A stretch of DNA of 64,000 bases from an uncultured Planctomyces sp. (GCA_937904325.1 CALGTK010000268.1:62001-126000); one strand, 5' to 3'; positions 19,654 through 30,469 are shown, numbered from the stretch's first letter. The notes: generated by a model from the letters alone, not told the origin. Numbers and translations: made by a program.

Positions 19654-19996
19654 GCGTAAATCATTCTCAAACACAAACAGGATTGGCATTCGGAGTTCTG
19701 CGAGAGCGGCCGCGTGGCCCGTGAACGCTGTTTGGCGTCAGGCTCCGGCACAGAAACCGTTAGATATTACTTGAAATCTGCCGTGTGGCAGCCTTTCAGG
19801 GAGTCGGAAAGAGCCGCGCAGTCTAGCGAGAAGGAACTTTCACCGCCATTTGGTCCTGGCGAAATCTATTTCGACCGAAATCCTGACGCCTCGTCGGAAT
19901 TCTTCCAGGATTGAATCCACATTGACACTTCTAGCCGGTCACAAATACAAACCTGCCTTCCAAATTTCACGATGCCAGGATTCCGGAGCGACAAGG
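19654..19996. other. Divergent promoter region, no gene recognised
   Basis: Separates the charged-protein gene (minus) from the TPR lipoprotein gene (plus). The plus-strand lipoprotein frame is open upstream from 19850, but that extension is not used because it would bury the signal peptide. Confidence 0.5.
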
Positions 19997-21313
19997 ATGT
20001 CCTCTCTCTTTTCGGCTCGAATGCTTCTGATTTTGTGTCTTTCCGTTGCTCTGGCCGGTTGCGGAGGCTCGGAAACCCCCGAATTGGACACCGCCAGAAC
20101 CGGAGCCGAGCAAACCGCTCCCGATGGAAAAGCCTCTGCAAAGCAGCAGGCCAGCAAGCTCGTCGAGCAGGCCATCGCTCAGATCAAAGATCAGAAGTTC
20201 GAGGATGCGGTCGCCAACCTGAACAAGGCTATCGAAACTGATCATCAGAACGCCGAAGCCAGCTTCCAGCGAGCAGGCATCCTCGCCGACGTCGGGCAGG
20301 ACCAGCTTGCTCTGAGCGATTATTCGCGAGCTGTCGAACTCAACCCGAACGACGTCCGCTTCCGAAACATGCGAGGCCTGTTCCTGCTGACTCGTAGTCA
20401 GCTCGACCAGGCATTGACCGACTTCACTGAAGCCGTCCGTATCGACCCGAAATACATCCAGGCCTGGAACAACCGAGGCCTGGTGAAACTTGCAAAGACC
20501 GACTTCCACGCCGCCATCGATGACTTTAACAAAGCCGTCGAAATTGACCCGACCTACGCCGACGGTTTCAACAACCGAGGCTTCGCGTGGTTCAAGATGG
20601 AGATTTACGACAAGGCTCTGGCCGATTTCGACAAGACGCTGGAACTGAAGCCGGGCTATGTCAACGCGCTGAACAACCGAGGAATGCTTCACCTTCGTCT
20701 CAAGCAGCATCGCGACGCCGTCGCTGACTTTTCCGAGGCGATCGCGAATGACGAGAACAATCCGAAGCACTACCAGAATCGCATGACCGCTTACACCGAG
20801 CTCGGCATGACCGACAACGCGCTGGCTGATCGAAGTCGCATTGAGTGGCTGCTCAAACTCGGCCAGATCAACAACATCGTTGCGCAGGCTCCGCAGAAAC
20901 CGGAAGGTTACATCCAACGAGCCAGCCATCTTGCCGAAGCCGGCAAGCACGAGATCGCTCTGGTCAATTTCGAACAGGCAATCAAGGTCGCTTCTGACAA
21001 GGCAACCCCGTGGACCAGCCGGGCAAATTACTGGCTGAAGCAAGGTGACTTCAGCAAAGCCATCGCCGACGCAACTAAAGCCATCGAAACAGAGTTCAGT
21101 CACCCGGCTCTTTCAATCCGCGGCGACGCTTACCTGCAGCAAGGCGACTTCGACAAAGCCATCGCAGACTTCACCGCCGCCAAACGTCTCGACTCTGGAG
21201 TTGCACAAGCTTACTACCAACGAGCATTGCAACGCCGACAAAAGGGTGATGAAGCAGGCTCTCGGGCGGACTACGAAGCGGCACTTCAGCTCGATCCGCA
21301 AGTTGGCCAATAG
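19997..21313 (+). CDS. TPR-repeat lipoprotein
   Basis: A 438-residue lipoprotein almost wholly made of TPRs. The start at 19997 has GGAG about 9 bases upstream and gives MSSLFSARMLLILCLSVALAGC, a good lipoprotein signal. From about residue 55, about eleven 34-residue repeats run to the C-terminus, with motifs such as AWNNRGLVKLAKTDFHAAID, FNNRGFAWFKMEIYDKALAD and ALNNRGMLHLRLKQHRDAV. These are TPR_1/TPR_2-type units with the NNRG variant. It probably scaffolds envelope protein complexes; the partner is unknown. A weak hairpin CATCTG/CAGATG follows at 21330-21346. Confidence 0.9.
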   Translation: MSSLFSARMLLILCLSVALAGCGGSETPELDTARTGAEQTAPDGKASAKQQASKLVEQAIAQIKDQKFEDAVANLNKAIETDHQNAEASFQRAGILADVGQDQLALSDYSRAVELNPNDVRFRNMRGLFLLTRSQLDQALTDFTEAVRIDPKYIQAWNNRGLVKLAKTDFHAAIDDFNKAVEIDPTYADGFNNRGFAWFKMEIYDKALADFDKTLELKPGYVNALNNRGMLHLRLKQHRDAVADFSEAIANDENNPKHYQNRMTAYTELGMTDNALADRSRIEWLLKLGQINNIVAQAPQKPEGYIQRASHLAEAGKHEIALVNFEQAIKVASDKATPWTSRANYWLKQGDFSKAIADATKAIETEFSHPALSIRGDAYLQQGDFDKAIADFTAAKRLDSGVAQAYYQRALQRRQKGDEAGSRADYEAALQLDPQVGQ

Positions 21314-21718
21314 CGTAGCGCTGACTGGCCATCTGATTTTCAGATGCTGACAGGTCAAAAATCTGGTCGAGCGTATCTCGACGCAATGCTTAGAGCGGCA
21401 GTGCGTCAATACACTCCCTGCAAGCCTCAACCGTTGCATTTGCTACGAAAATGCTGCACGCCAGTGACGTTCGACGACGCTGTTATCTGTTCGAAGCTCC
21501 CGCCAGGTAGAACACGCGTATCCACTCGCGATCTTTGACACCTGATGGCGTTGTTTATTCCTGAAGGTTTTGCATGATGGAACAATCATTTCCTATCAAT
21601 TCTGCGCAAACTATCTCACGCGCGCTGATGACTGCCCTGTATTTCCTCGTTACCCGGAACGTCGATCGTCAGATCCCGGGTGCGCCATTTCTCCCTATAT
21701 ATTCAGATGGGACGGGCT
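21314..21718. other. Intergenic stretch, no gene recognised
   Basis: About 400 bases between two plus-strand genes. Two short open frames (21344-21538 and 21574-21819) show no protein family pattern; the second overlaps the next gene in another frame. The promoter of the twin membrane-protein pair should lie here. Confidence 0.45.
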
Positions 21719-22648
21719 ATGACTTCAGAGACTACTTCTTCAGACGCCGGAGCAGCAGACGATGGCAGCGCCATCGACGCTCGAGTTCAAGCCGTGCAGG
21801 GACAGGTCGCCGCACTTGAATCCGCCCTGAGCGCATCACGTAAATCAAGACAGATCATCCTTGTCGGACTGGTCGCAGTCATCGCCGTTGTGGCGTACCT
21901 GTTTTATGGATTAGCAAATCAGCTTAAGTCCGAAGAATACATAACCAAGCTGAGCGAAGAAGCACAAACCTACGCCAACGACAACTCCGATAGCTATATG
22001 CGGGAAGTAAAGACGCTTACTGACAACGTCACGCCGGTTATCACCAAAGCGTTTTACGCGCAGGTAAAAAGAGACACTCCGAAGCTGACGCTCGCGATGA
22101 ACAAAGAACGCGAGCTTCTAATGAAGAATGTGCAGGCCCGCCTCGAGAAACAGATTAATGATCAGTACGCGAAGGTCCTGGCTGACTACGAGAAGATTCT
22201 GCTTACCGAATTTCCGAAAGCCGAAGACGACATGATTCGTCGCCGAGTCATGGCTAACTTCCGAGAAGCTATGAATCGCATGGTGAAAAAATTCTACGCC
22301 GACCAGTTCCAGACGGAACTGCAGGCCATGTATGACACCTGGGATGAATTCCCGGTCGCTGATGCCGTCGACGAAGGTGACGTCCCGATGGAAGACCAGC
22401 TCGTCGGGTACCTCCTCGAATTGACAACGCTCAAACTATCCGGCAAAGGTGGGTCGCTGCTCGCAGAACGGCAAACGTCGACATCCGCACCAACAGGCGA
22501 AGCAGCGAGTTCGACCGATGACACGACGACGACGGAACCGAAATCCGCAACAGAGGAAGCTCCTGTAGAAACCCCTGCCGAGAAAAAAGATGATGCCAGC
22601 CCGAGCCCAACGCCCGAGCCAGAAACGACGCCGAAGAAAACCGAATAA
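21719..22648 (+). CDS. Single-span membrane protein of unknown family (first of a pair)
   Basis: About 309 residues from ATG 21719 (upstream ATGs at 21680 and 21707 are possible). An N-terminal cytoplasmic segment with a short coiled-coil-like part (VQAVQGQVAALESALSASRK) is followed by one transmembrane helix (QIILVGLVAVIAVVAYLFYG). A long, mostly helical charged domain of about 190 residues follows (KALMNKERELL-like helices, ADYEKILLTEFPKAEDDMI, MNRMVKKFYADQFQTELQAM). The last 60 residues are a disordered Thr/Pro/Glu/Ala tail. The next gene has the same layout, 66 bases downstream, so the two probably make a complex. Function unknown. Confidence 0.78.
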   Translation: MTSETTSSDAGAADDGSAIDARVQAVQGQVAALESALSASRKSRQIILVGLVAVIAVVAYLFYGLANQLKSEEYITKLSEEAQTYANDNSDSYMREVKTLTDNVTPVITKAFYAQVKRDTPKLTLAMNKERELLMKNVQARLEKQINDQYAKVLADYEKILLTEFPKAEDDMIRRRVMANFREAMNRMVKKFYADQFQTELQAMYDTWDEFPVADAVDEGDVPMEDQLVGYLLELTTLKLSGKGGSLLAERQTSTSAPTGEAASSTDDTTTTEPKSATEEAPVETPAEKKDDASPSPTPEPETTPKKTE

Positions 22649-22714
22649 CCGCTGTTTCCTTCGTTCCGTTCTTACTCAATTTTTCGCATCATCATTCACT
22701 CAGGAGATTTCTCA

Positions 22715-23593
22715 ATGAGTTCCTCATCAAACGATTCCAAACTTCGGGCAGTCGAAAGAGAACTTTCAAAAATCAGTAGCAGCATGGCTCGTGGCGCCAA
22801 AATAACCGCCTTTATCGGCGTCATTTTGATGGCCGCGATGCTGGGCTATTTCACCTTCGGTTTCAGTGAAATCGAAGACCTGACTAAACCAGAAAACCTC
22901 GTCGCACTAGCCGGCCAAGTCGTCAACAGCAGCCTCCCTGAAATTCGCGAGTCCGTCCAGGAAACGGTCAACGATTCAGCTCCCGACTGGGCTCAGGCCA
23001 TCAGTGACCAGGCCATCGGAGCGACACCGACCATCCGCGAGTCACTCGAAGATCACATTCTCTCTCAAACGGAAGGTGTTATCTCGAACGGCGTAAACCT
23101 CGGTGAAGCCGAGTTCCGCAAGATCCTGCGTGAGAATAAGTCGGCGTTCGAGGACACTCTCGACGAGCTGGCTGAAGGCGAAGAGTTCTCCGAAGAAACG
23201 ATGCAGATCTTCCTCGAAGCCGTGAACAAGGAACTTGGGCGAGACATGGAAGATCAGGCTGAAGAAGTCCTCGGCACTCTGATTGCCCTCAACGAAAAAC
23301 TCCAGAAGCTCAGCTCGAACACTTCGTTGAACAAGGAAGAAGCCCTTGAACGACAAACTTTAATGGTCATCCGTCGGCTGCAGCTTCAGGAGCAGGACGC
23401 TCAAATCCTCGAAGCAAAGAAGAAGATCGCAGAAGCGGCCGCGGCAGCACGAGCTGAAGCCGCCAAAGCCGAACTGGAGTCAGAAGGTCCAGACGCCGCC
23501 CCTGCAGAAGGCGAAGAAGCAGAAAAGCCTGCTGATGAAAAACCGGCTGACGACGCACCAGCCGAAACGACCGAGGAAACTAAAGATGAATAA
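22715..23593 (+). CDS. Single-span membrane protein of unknown family (second of a pair)
   Basis: 292 residues. The start is supported by AGGAG about 10 bases upstream. Short N-terminal coiled coil (LRAVERELSKISSSMARG), one transmembrane helix (ITAFIGVILMAAMLGYFTFG), then a long helical domain with repeated amphipathic segments (IRESVQETVNDSAPDWAQAI, FRKILRENKSAFEDTLDEL, MQIFLEAVNKELGRDMEDQA). It ends in Ala/Glu-rich helix and a Pro/Ala/Asp/Glu tail (PADEKPADDAPAETTEETKD). Same topology as the preceding gene product although sequence similarity is low. A strong terminator closes this two-gene unit. Function unknown. Confidence 0.82.
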   Translation: MSSSSNDSKLRAVERELSKISSSMARGAKITAFIGVILMAAMLGYFTFGFSEIEDLTKPENLVALAGQVVNSSLPEIRESVQETVNDSAPDWAQAISDQAIGATPTIRESLEDHILSQTEGVISNGVNLGEAEFRKILRENKSAFEDTLDELAEGEEFSEETMQIFLEAVNKELGRDMEDQAEEVLGTLIALNEKLQKLSSNTSLNKEEALERQTLMVIRRLQLQEQDAQILEAKKKIAEAAAAARAEAAKAELESEGPDAAPAEGEEAEKPADEKPADDAPAETTEETKDE

Positions 23594-23639
23594 GACTGCA
23601 GGATGCGTCTCGACGGACCACTGACATTTCTGAATTAAG

Positions 23640-23675
23640 ACGGCGCGGACGATCTTTGTTCGCGTCGTTTTTTTC
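23640..23675 (+). terminator. Rho-independent terminator of the twin membrane-protein operon
   Basis: ACGGCGCGGAC at 23640-23650 pairs with GTTCGCGTCGT at 23658-23668 (11 bp with two G-U pairs) around a 7-base loop, followed by an uninterrupted T-run. It lies 46 bases past the stop and before the convergent Lhr gene. Confidence 0.88.
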
Positions 23676-23757
23676 ATTTCACGATCGAACGTTTCGTAGA
23701 TGGCAGGCCGAAACGAGAGCACCGCTGCTCCGGGCAGAAAGTAAGTGGTTCGACCAA

Positions 23758-26700
23758 TTACGAAATCGCCGGCCGAACAAAACGCTTACGCGACAACTTT
23801 GGCGATTGATCCGCTTCTCCAGTGTCGCGATTTTCGTCGACAGCGAAGCTTGCACTCTGACCAAGCAATGTCCGAGCAAGCTCGTCCCGTTGAGTCGCTC
23901 GAACCGTGTCCAGAAAACCGACTTCGCCGTTGATCAACGCGGCGATGGGTTTTCCATTCAGAAAAGCGATCCGATTGTGAGCCGTTGACGGAACGCGCGA
24001 ATGCCTTGTGATAACGCCCACAAGATTAAGAGGGTCCGCGGCAGAGATAATCACCAGCTCGTCGGAAGCTGCCACACTCAGCGTTCCATCACTTTGGACT
24101 TCTGAGCTGACGTCGACAACTGCAGGCATTCCGTCGGTGGAATCCGGCTTTTCGTCTGTCGAAAGAAAGCCTTCTCGAATTCCTGCCGTTCTGGAAATCG
24201 CTCGGTTGCCGGCATCTGGAGTTGCGTCCCGCAACTGCCGCAGTTTCTTGACGGTGTCTCCAAGAGCAAACTGCTCGCCAGCAACGCCAGTGACAAAACG
24301 TCCACCTCGAATTTCGCCACGAGCTTCCAGTCGACGATAAACCTGCAGCAACTCCCACCAGCTTGGCGTTCCCGATTCGCGTTCCAGCAGATCGCGAAAC
24401 ACGACGCCCCACCGACGAAGTAATTGCCACGCCCACTGCTCGACCGGCTCTTCAACGTCGGTTGCCATTAGAGAGTCATCGCTTTGCGAAACGCCAGCCG
24501 CTTCTGGCTTCCGCTGCCAGATTGACCAGCGACCGGTACTGCCGGCAGAGTTTCGAGTCCTCGTCAGTCCGGATCGACGACTCGCTGAAGGTGTTGGTTG
24601 TTTACTCTGCAGCAGAGAACGAAGTCCACCGAACCCGTCGGCCGAAATTCGACCAAGCGAGACCAGTTCCCCGATCGCGGCGTTCAGCTCGCCAATGTTG
24701 ACATTCAACTGCTGCTGAAGGTCTGTCGCAAAAACGGCGCCGCGGAGTTTCATCGTCTCAAAGATTTCGCGAGCGACGGAGCTTAGAGACTCGTCATCTT
24801 CTAATGCGGCCTCTGTCACGAGCCAGTTCAAATCGTTTCTTAGAAACAGCGAAACCGGCACCACGCGTGTCAACAAAGCAGGGGAATTCGCCTCGCGCTT
24901 CGGCGGAAACAGACGCCCCCAGGCAACCTCGCCCGACAGACAAAGTTCATCCAGCCATGCCGGACGATAGCCCTCAATACGACCCGGCAAAACGTCACGT
25001 TCCCAGCAGACAGCCGCCAGGTCGTAACCCTGCAAGAGTGAAACGGCCTCGAACAAGCCGTTCACGCCGGCTCGACGAGTCTTCGCGGTCAGCCCGTGGT
25101 GATGCGTCAGAAATCGCAGAAAAACGTCGGTCGTCACGGGCTGAATCTGCTGCCGTAATCCCTGCATCGTTAATCGATGAATCCGAGACAGCAACCGACG
25201 ATGGCACCATTCAGTCGGGTTCTCTGCCTCGCGATCAGAGCGAATTTCATCCCCTCCTTGAGGTGTAAGGGGAACTTTTTCCGTCTCGACACTGAACACT
25301 GAATCGCGATTCGATTTTCTGAATCTGCCGCGCAGAACGATGCCTTCTCCCTCCAAAGCTTCCAGCGCCGCAAACGCCTGATTCGGCTTAGTGCCAGTTC
25401 GCCGAGCTGCTTCCTGGTGGGTCAGAGGGCCGGACGTTTCAAGCAAGCCGCGCATCGCAGCAACTCGACCTTCAACGTCGTTCCAATCAACCCGCACTCC
25501 GTCCGGAACCTGAATCGCTGGGTCAAGTTGACCATTCGGGAACATCGCCACCGCGGCTGGTATTCGTTCGGCCGCTGTCCAGACTGGAACTCCGCCCGTT
25601 GCCGTCGTACTTGTTGCTCGATGTTGAGCGACCAGTTCTTCCAACCAGCCGCGCCAGTCCTCCATTTCAGCGTCCGGAACGACAATGCGAGTCAGCAACA
25701 CATCGTGCAACTCGTCAGCGTTTCGAACGACCGGCATAGCTTCGCTGGAAACCTGATCAATCGCCAGCGGATCAAGCCGACCCAGATCACTGACAGAATC
25801 AACCGTCAACGACCGGCGGGTTGAAACCGCTCGGGCACGGCGTTCCGGCAACTCGCCGCCGTCGAGAAACGCGTACGGATTCGAATTCAGCAATTCGTAA
25901 GAAAACGGCGACGGCTCGCGAGTGTCCCTCGCGACAAACTCAATTTCGCCCGCTTCAACTTTACGCAGAACATCTACCAGACCGTCGATATCGAGCGCCT
26001 CGCGCAGGCAATCATCCATCGTCTGTCGCAGCAGAATATGTTCGGGCATTTTCAACTCGCCAACCACGTTTTCCTGGCAACCCGTCAGCAGCGGAAATAC
26101 CGATGACAGCAGGTCGGCCGCTCGAAACCGCTGCAGGGCCGGCGGGATGCGTTTGCCTTTATCGCGACGAGGGACCAGCAACGCTCGGTTCGCATTCCAA
26201 CGCCAGCGGATCTGAAACATAGGGATGTAAAGAATCGCTTGTTCGAGCAAACGCTGAGCATTTTCCGACGTCAACATCGGAAACATCGACTCCAGCGGAA
26301 AACTGTGCTGAGGCCCCAGCGAAAGAATGAACCCGTCGTCGTCGGCAGTTGCCTGAAGTTCGAAGTCGAACGACACGCAAAACCGCTTCCGCATCGACAG
26401 ACCCCACGCCTGCGTGACTCGCGAACCAAACGGAGCATGTACCACCATCTGCATCCCGCCGGACTCGTCGAAGAATCGTTCAAAGATCACTCGCTTCTGC
26501 GTGGGTACGATTCCGACTGCAGCGATCTGGGATGCCAGATAGTTCACGATTTGCCGTGCCGCGTAATCCGAACAGTCCGTCTCTATGACTAACCACTTAA
26601 CGATGTCTGATGTCGAGGCACGGAACTCGGACTGCGTGGCCGGCCCTTCCTGATCCGGTGTTTCGCTGAACTGAGCCAAACGCGCTGTCGGCGAACCTTC

Positions 26701-28560
26701 ACCTGCCTGGCCGGCGGCTGACGCCGGCGGCTCACCCTCTTCCCACCAGCTTGCGATCACTGTTTCCGGCAAAGCCTTCAGTCGCATCTCAAGATCTTCG
26801 CGAATACGCGACACTTCTTCGCTCAGTTCGAGCGTTCGTCCCGGAGCTTCGCCTCGCCAGAACGGGACGGTCGGCGGCACTCCGCCTGCATCGCTGACAT
26901 GCACATCGGTGCCGCGCACGCCTTCCATTCTCCACGACGTGTTACCCAGCAGAATGATCTGCCCGGCGTGGGATTCCAGTGCGAAGTCCTCATCCAGCGT
27001 TCCGACGACAACACCGTCAGGTTGAGCGACGACGCGAAACTCGGCGACTTCCGGAATCGCACCCGCGTTGGAAGCCGCCACGATGCGAGCTCCGGGACGA
27101 GTTCGCAGCCGCTTCTGGACAAAATCCTGGTGAAGGTAGACCTTTCCACGGCCTGATCGATCGGTGAGCCCCTCGCTGAGAAACCGCAGCGTCTCGTCGA
27201 AGTCATCTCGTTTGAGATTTCGAAATGGCCACGCTCGGCGGAACAAAGCAAACAGGTCGTCTGTACCCCATTCACGACACGCAATCTCAGCGACAATCTG
27301 CTGAGCCAGCACGTCGATCGGACATTCGGGAATCGGGATCACATCCAGTCGTCCGGCACGGATTGCTCTGATCAGTCCCATACTTTCAACAAGTTCATCG
27401 CGAGTCAGCGCGAACAGTCGCCCCTTCGGTGTCTTACCCAGCGAATGTCCGGATCGCCCGACGCGTTGCAGGAACGTGGCAATCGCTCGCGGCGAACCAA
27501 TCTGAATAACCAGATCAATGAACCCTACGTCGAGCCCCAACTCCAGCGACGCCGTAGCAACGACAGCTTTCAATTCACCGTTCTTCAACTGCTGCTCGGT
27601 GTGCAGACGAATCGCCGAAGACAGTGATCCATGATGACTGCCGATGTGGTCCTCGCCGAGAATCTCGCTTAACTGATGCGTGACGCGTTCGGCCATCCGC
27701 CGAGTGTTCACAAAAATCAGCGTGCTACGGTGCGAATTGATCAGTTCGACAAGCCGCTCGTTAATCTCACTCCATTGCTCGGTCGAGCACACAGCAGAGA
27801 GATCACTCGGAGGCACTTCGATCTTCAAATCAAGGTCGCGCGAATAACCGACATCGACGATCGAGCAATTCGTCGTTTTATCGTCAGTCGAATCTGAAGC
27901 AGGCCCCACCAGAAATTCGGCGATTCGCTCAATCGGCTTCTGAGTCGCCGACAATCCGATTCGCTGCAACGACCGCTCGCAGAGCGACTCCAGCCGTTCG
28001 ATCGTCAGTGCCAGATGTGAACCCCTCTTGTCCCGCACCAAAGCGTGAATCTCGTCGACGATGATCGTATCAACGGACTTCAGCGCTGCTCGGCCTTTCT
28101 CGGCCGTCATAAGAAGAAACAGCGACTCGGGAGTGGTGACCACAATGTGCGGCGGTTTTCGAACGAGTGCCGCCCGCTGAGACGGCGTCGAGTCGCCAGT
28201 GCGCAGACCGACTCTAAGGCCAGCAATCGGCACGTCGGGAAACTCTTCGGCCGCCAGTGCGTTTAATTCTTCGAGCGGCTCGGACAGGTTCCGGTGCATA
28301 TCGTTGGAAAGTGCTCGCAGCGGCGAAACGTAAATCGCTCGGACGCCGTCCTCGAGTTTCCCGTCAATCGAGTCTTTCAGCAGACGATCAATCACTGCCA
28401 GAAACGCGGTCAGCGTCTTCCCACTACCGGTCGGAGCCGCAATAAGCGTGTTTTCGCCCTGCTCAATATGAGGCCACCCCAGCCGCTGTGGGGCAGTCGG
28501 CTCAGAAAACCGGCTTTGAAACCAGCGTTCGATCAGCGGATGGAATCCGAAAAATGACAT
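23758..28560 (-). CDS. lhr: Lhr-family DEAD/DEAH-box helicase (large helicase-related)
   Basis: A 1600-residue superfamily 2 ATP-dependent 3'-to-5' DNA helicase, cytoplasmic. Motif I APTGSGKT is at residues 42-49, motif II is DEIH (in TIIVDEIHALVRDK), motif III is LSATQKP, and motif VI is LQRVGRSGHS. After the two RecA folds come the Lhr winged-helix and beta-barrel domains (the Lhr-Core, through about residue 870). A C-terminal half of about 700 residues follows, with winged-helix-like ARRTGTKPNQAFAALEALEG and DLQQQLNVNIGELNAAIGEL. The length matches full-length bacterial Lhr (about 1500), not the short core form. Lhr is linked to DNA repair in other bacteria. The upstream AGGA is rather far (about 12 bases). 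Confidence 0.94.
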   Translation of the reverse strand: MSFFGFHPLIERWFQSRFSEPTAPQRLGWPHIEQGENTLIAAPTGSGKTLTAFLAVIDRLLKDSIDGKLEDGVRAIYVSPLRALSNDMHRNLSEPLEELNALAAEEFPDVPIAGLRVGLRTGDSTPSQRAALVRKPPHIVVTTPESLFLLMTAEKGRAALKSVDTIIVDEIHALVRDKRGSHLALTIERLESLCERSLQRIGLSATQKPIERIAEFLVGPASDSTDDKTTNCSIVDVGYSRDLDLKIEVPPSDLSAVCSTEQWSEINERLVELINSHRSTLIFVNTRRMAERVTHQLSEILGEDHIGSHHGSLSSAIRLHTEQQLKNGELKAVVATASLELGLDVGFIDLVIQIGSPRAIATFLQRVGRSGHSLGKTPKGRLFALTRDELVESMGLIRAIRAGRLDVIPIPECPIDVLAQQIVAEIACREWGTDDLFALFRRAWPFRNLKRDDFDETLRFLSEGLTDRSGRGKVYLHQDFVQKRLRTRPGARIVAASNAGAIPEVAEFRVVAQPDGVVVGTLDEDFALESHAGQIILLGNTSWRMEGVRGTDVHVSDAGGVPPTVPFWRGEAPGRTLELSEEVSRIREDLEMRLKALPETVIASWWEEGEPPASAAGQAGEGSPTARLAQFSETPDQEGPATQSEFRASTSDIVKWLVIETDCSDYAARQIVNYLASQIAAVGIVPTQKRVIFERFFDESGGMQMVVHAPFGSRVTQAWGLSMRKRFCVSFDFELQATADDDGFILSLGPQHSFPLESMFPMLTSENAQRLLEQAILYIPMFQIRWRWNANRALLVPRRDKGKRIPPALQRFRAADLLSSVFPLLTGCQENVVGELKMPEHILLRQTMDDCLREALDIDGLVDVLRKVEAGEIEFVARDTREPSPFSYELLNSNPYAFLDGGELPERRARAVSTRRSLTVDSVSDLGRLDPLAIDQVSSEAMPVVRNADELHDVLLTRIVVPDAEMEDWRGWLEELVAQHRATSTTATGGVPVWTAAERIPAAVAMFPNGQLDPAIQVPDGVRVDWNDVEGRVAAMRGLLETSGPLTHQEAARRTGTKPNQAFAALEALEGEGIVLRGRFRKSNRDSVFSVETEKVPLTPQGGDEIRSDREAENPTEWCHRRLLSRIHRLTMQGLRQQIQPVTTDVFLRFLTHHHGLTAKTRRAGVNGLFEAVSLLQGYDLAAVCWERDVLPGRIEGYRPAWLDELCLSGEVAWGRLFPPKREANSPALLTRVVPVSLFLRNDLNWLVTEAALEDDESLSSVAREIFETMKLRGAVFATDLQQQLNVNIGELNAAIGELVSLGRISADGFGGLRSLLQSKQPTPSASRRSGLTRTRNSAGSTGRWSIWQRKPEAAGVSQSDDSLMATDVEEPVEQWAWQLLRRWGVVFRDLLERESGTPSWWELLQVYRRLEARGEIRGGRFVTGVAGEQFALGDTVKKLRQLRDATPDAGNRAISRTAGIREGFLSTDEKPDSTDGMPAVVDVSSEVQSDGTLSVAASDELVIISAADPLNLVGVITRHSRVPSTAHNRIAFLNGKPIAALINGEVGFLDTVRATQRDELARTLLGQSASFAVDENRDTGEADQSPKLSRKRFVRPAIS

Positions 28561-28697
28561 CCCGGGGGAGTTTCCTCTTTACTGCAGCGAATTCAGGAAA
28601 TCATACGCTCCCGGATTGCGAGACCGTTGTCTAGACTCACGACTTAAACAGCTTCTCTGAGCACAATCTTTGAAACTTCAGCGAACGGAACGGCATC

Positions 28698-30086
28698 GTG
28701 ACAGGCAAAGCGTGGGGTGGGCGATTCCAGGAAGCGACTGACGCCCGAGTCGAACGGTTTACGGAATCCATCAGCTTTGATGCACGGCTCGCCGATGTCG
28801 ACATCACCGGTTCGCAGGCTCACGCCCGGATGCTCGCTAAGGTCGGCCTGATTTCGGACGACGAACGAGACCAGCTCATCGTCGAACTGGACAATATCCG
28901 CGGAGAAATCGAACGCGGCGAGATGGAGCACCAGACATCTCTCGAAGACATTCACATGCACATCGAGAGTCGCCTGACAGAACGACTCGGCGACGTCGGC
29001 CGGAAACTGCACACCGGACGCAGCCGCAACGACCAGGTTTCAACCGACCTGAAGCTCTACACACGAGCAGCCATTGACCGGATCGACGAACTGCTGCTCG
29101 ACGTCCAGAAAGCGTTCGTCGAACGAGCCGACCGCGACCGCGAAATCGTCATGCCTGCTTACACACATCTGCAACGCGCAATGCCTGTTCTGGCCGCTCA
29201 CTACTGGCTGGCCTATACCGAGAAGTTTGAACGAGATCGTCAGCGGCTGGCCGACTGCCGACGACGAGTCAACGTGTCTCCACTGGGAGCCGCCGCACTG
29301 GCCGGAACGTCACTGCCAATCGATCGTCAGGAAACGGCACAGCTTCTCGGCTTTGAAGACGTCGCTCGAAACAGTCTGGATGTTTCGAGCGATCGTGATT
29401 ACATGGTGGAGTTCGTACTCAACCTGTCACTGATCTCCGCTCACCTGAGTTCCTGGGCGGAAGAATGGATCATCTGGTTCTCGTGCGAATTCGGCTTTAT
29501 CCAGTTGCCAGACGCGTTTACGACCGGCTCGTCCATTATGCCGCAGAAGAAGAACCCGGACGTCCTGGAATTAATCCGCGGCAAGACCGCACGGGTCATG
29601 GCCGACGTGTCGCAACTGCTGGTCCTGATCAAGGGCCTGCCGATGGCGTACAATCGGGATCTGCAGGAAGACAAGCTCGCCCTGTTTGACGCGTTCGACA
29701 CGGTTGAAGCGTGCCTGGAAGTCGCCCCCGCACTGATCGCCGGAGCTGAACTTCAGGTTGATCGAATCAACGAAAAGATCGACGACGGATTCCTCGACGC
29801 CACTGCACTGATGGAATACCTCATCAAACGCGGAGTCCCCATGCGAACGGGACATGGCACCGTCGGCAAACTCGTCGCCGAATGCGAGGGCCGAAACTGC
29901 CAGTTGAAAGATCTCTCACTCGAAGATCTGCAAGCGGCCTGCAACCTGATCGACGAATCCGTCTACAACGTCCTGGGAACTCGCAACGCCGTCGCCGCCC
30001 TCCAAAGCTTCGGCTCCGGCGGCAAAGCACCCGTCGAAGAACAGATCACCTATTGGCAGGAAATCATTCGGCAAAGCAATCGTTGA
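28698..30086 (+). CDS. argH: Argininosuccinate lyase
   Basis: Last enzyme of arginine synthesis; splits argininosuccinate into arginine and fumarate in the cytosol. 462 residues, the normal length. The fumarase/aspartase superfamily signature [11 protein letters not shown] lies at about 277-287 and contains the catalytic serine. The catalytic histidine is in YTHLQRAMP (about 155-163), and [17 protein letters not shown] is the conserved argininosuccinate-binding segment. The start codon is GTG at 28698 ([10 protein letters not shown], the family's usual N-terminus). It is divergent from lhr and convergent with fumarase; fumarate is the shared metabolite but proximity may be accidental. Confidence 0.97.
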   Translation: MTGKAWGGRFQEATDARVERFTESISFDARLADVDITGSQAHARMLAKVGLISDDERDQLIVELDNIRGEIERGEMEHQTSLEDIHMHIESRLTERLGDVGRKLHTGRSRNDQVSTDLKLYTRAAIDRIDELLLDVQKAFVERADRDREIVMPAYTHLQRAMPVLAAHYWLAYTEKFERDRQRLADCRRRVNVSPLGAAALAGTSLPIDRQETAQLLGFEDVARNSLDVSSDRDYMVEFVLNLSLISAHLSSWAEEWIIWFSCEFGFIQLPDAFTTGSSIMPQKKNPDVLELIRGKTARVMADVSQLLVLIKGLPMAYNRDLQEDKLALFDAFDTVEACLEVAPALIAGAELQVDRINEKIDDGFLDATALMEYLIKRGVPMRTGHGTVGKLVAECEGRNCQLKDLSLEDLQAACNLIDESVYNVLGTRNAVAALQSFGSGGKAPVEEQITYWQEIIRQSNR

Positions 30087-30469
30087 GGCGCAGTGTGATC
30101 TGTACCTGATACCGCAGCGAATGGCCAGCAAACTTCGCACGAAGAAGGACGTGAGACCTGCTCCAAACGGAAATGGATCGTCTGCAACCGCTCATATAAA
30201 AGTTATGACCGGTGGCGGAAACAGAGAGCGGGAATGACGTATCTCGCGATCAGGTTCTGCAAGCCTGGTTGAATCACATTTTTCATCAGTCAACGGCAAC
30301 GATGACTAAGTTGACCCTGGTAGAGCGCTACAACCGGTAATTCAATGCAGCTGAACCATCAGTTCCACCGCGCTGGTAGCCAGAAGACGCGAATCTGACA
30401 ATGACTGTGTCCTTCCACCTGATGCCGCGTTTTCGAGCGCAAGACGAATTAATCTTAACGTGGCATTCT
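30087..30469. other. Convergent intergenic region, no gene recognised
   Basis: About 380 bases between the 3' ends of argH and the fumarase gene. No convincing reading frame and no strong hairpin with a T-run were seen. Confidence 0.5.
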
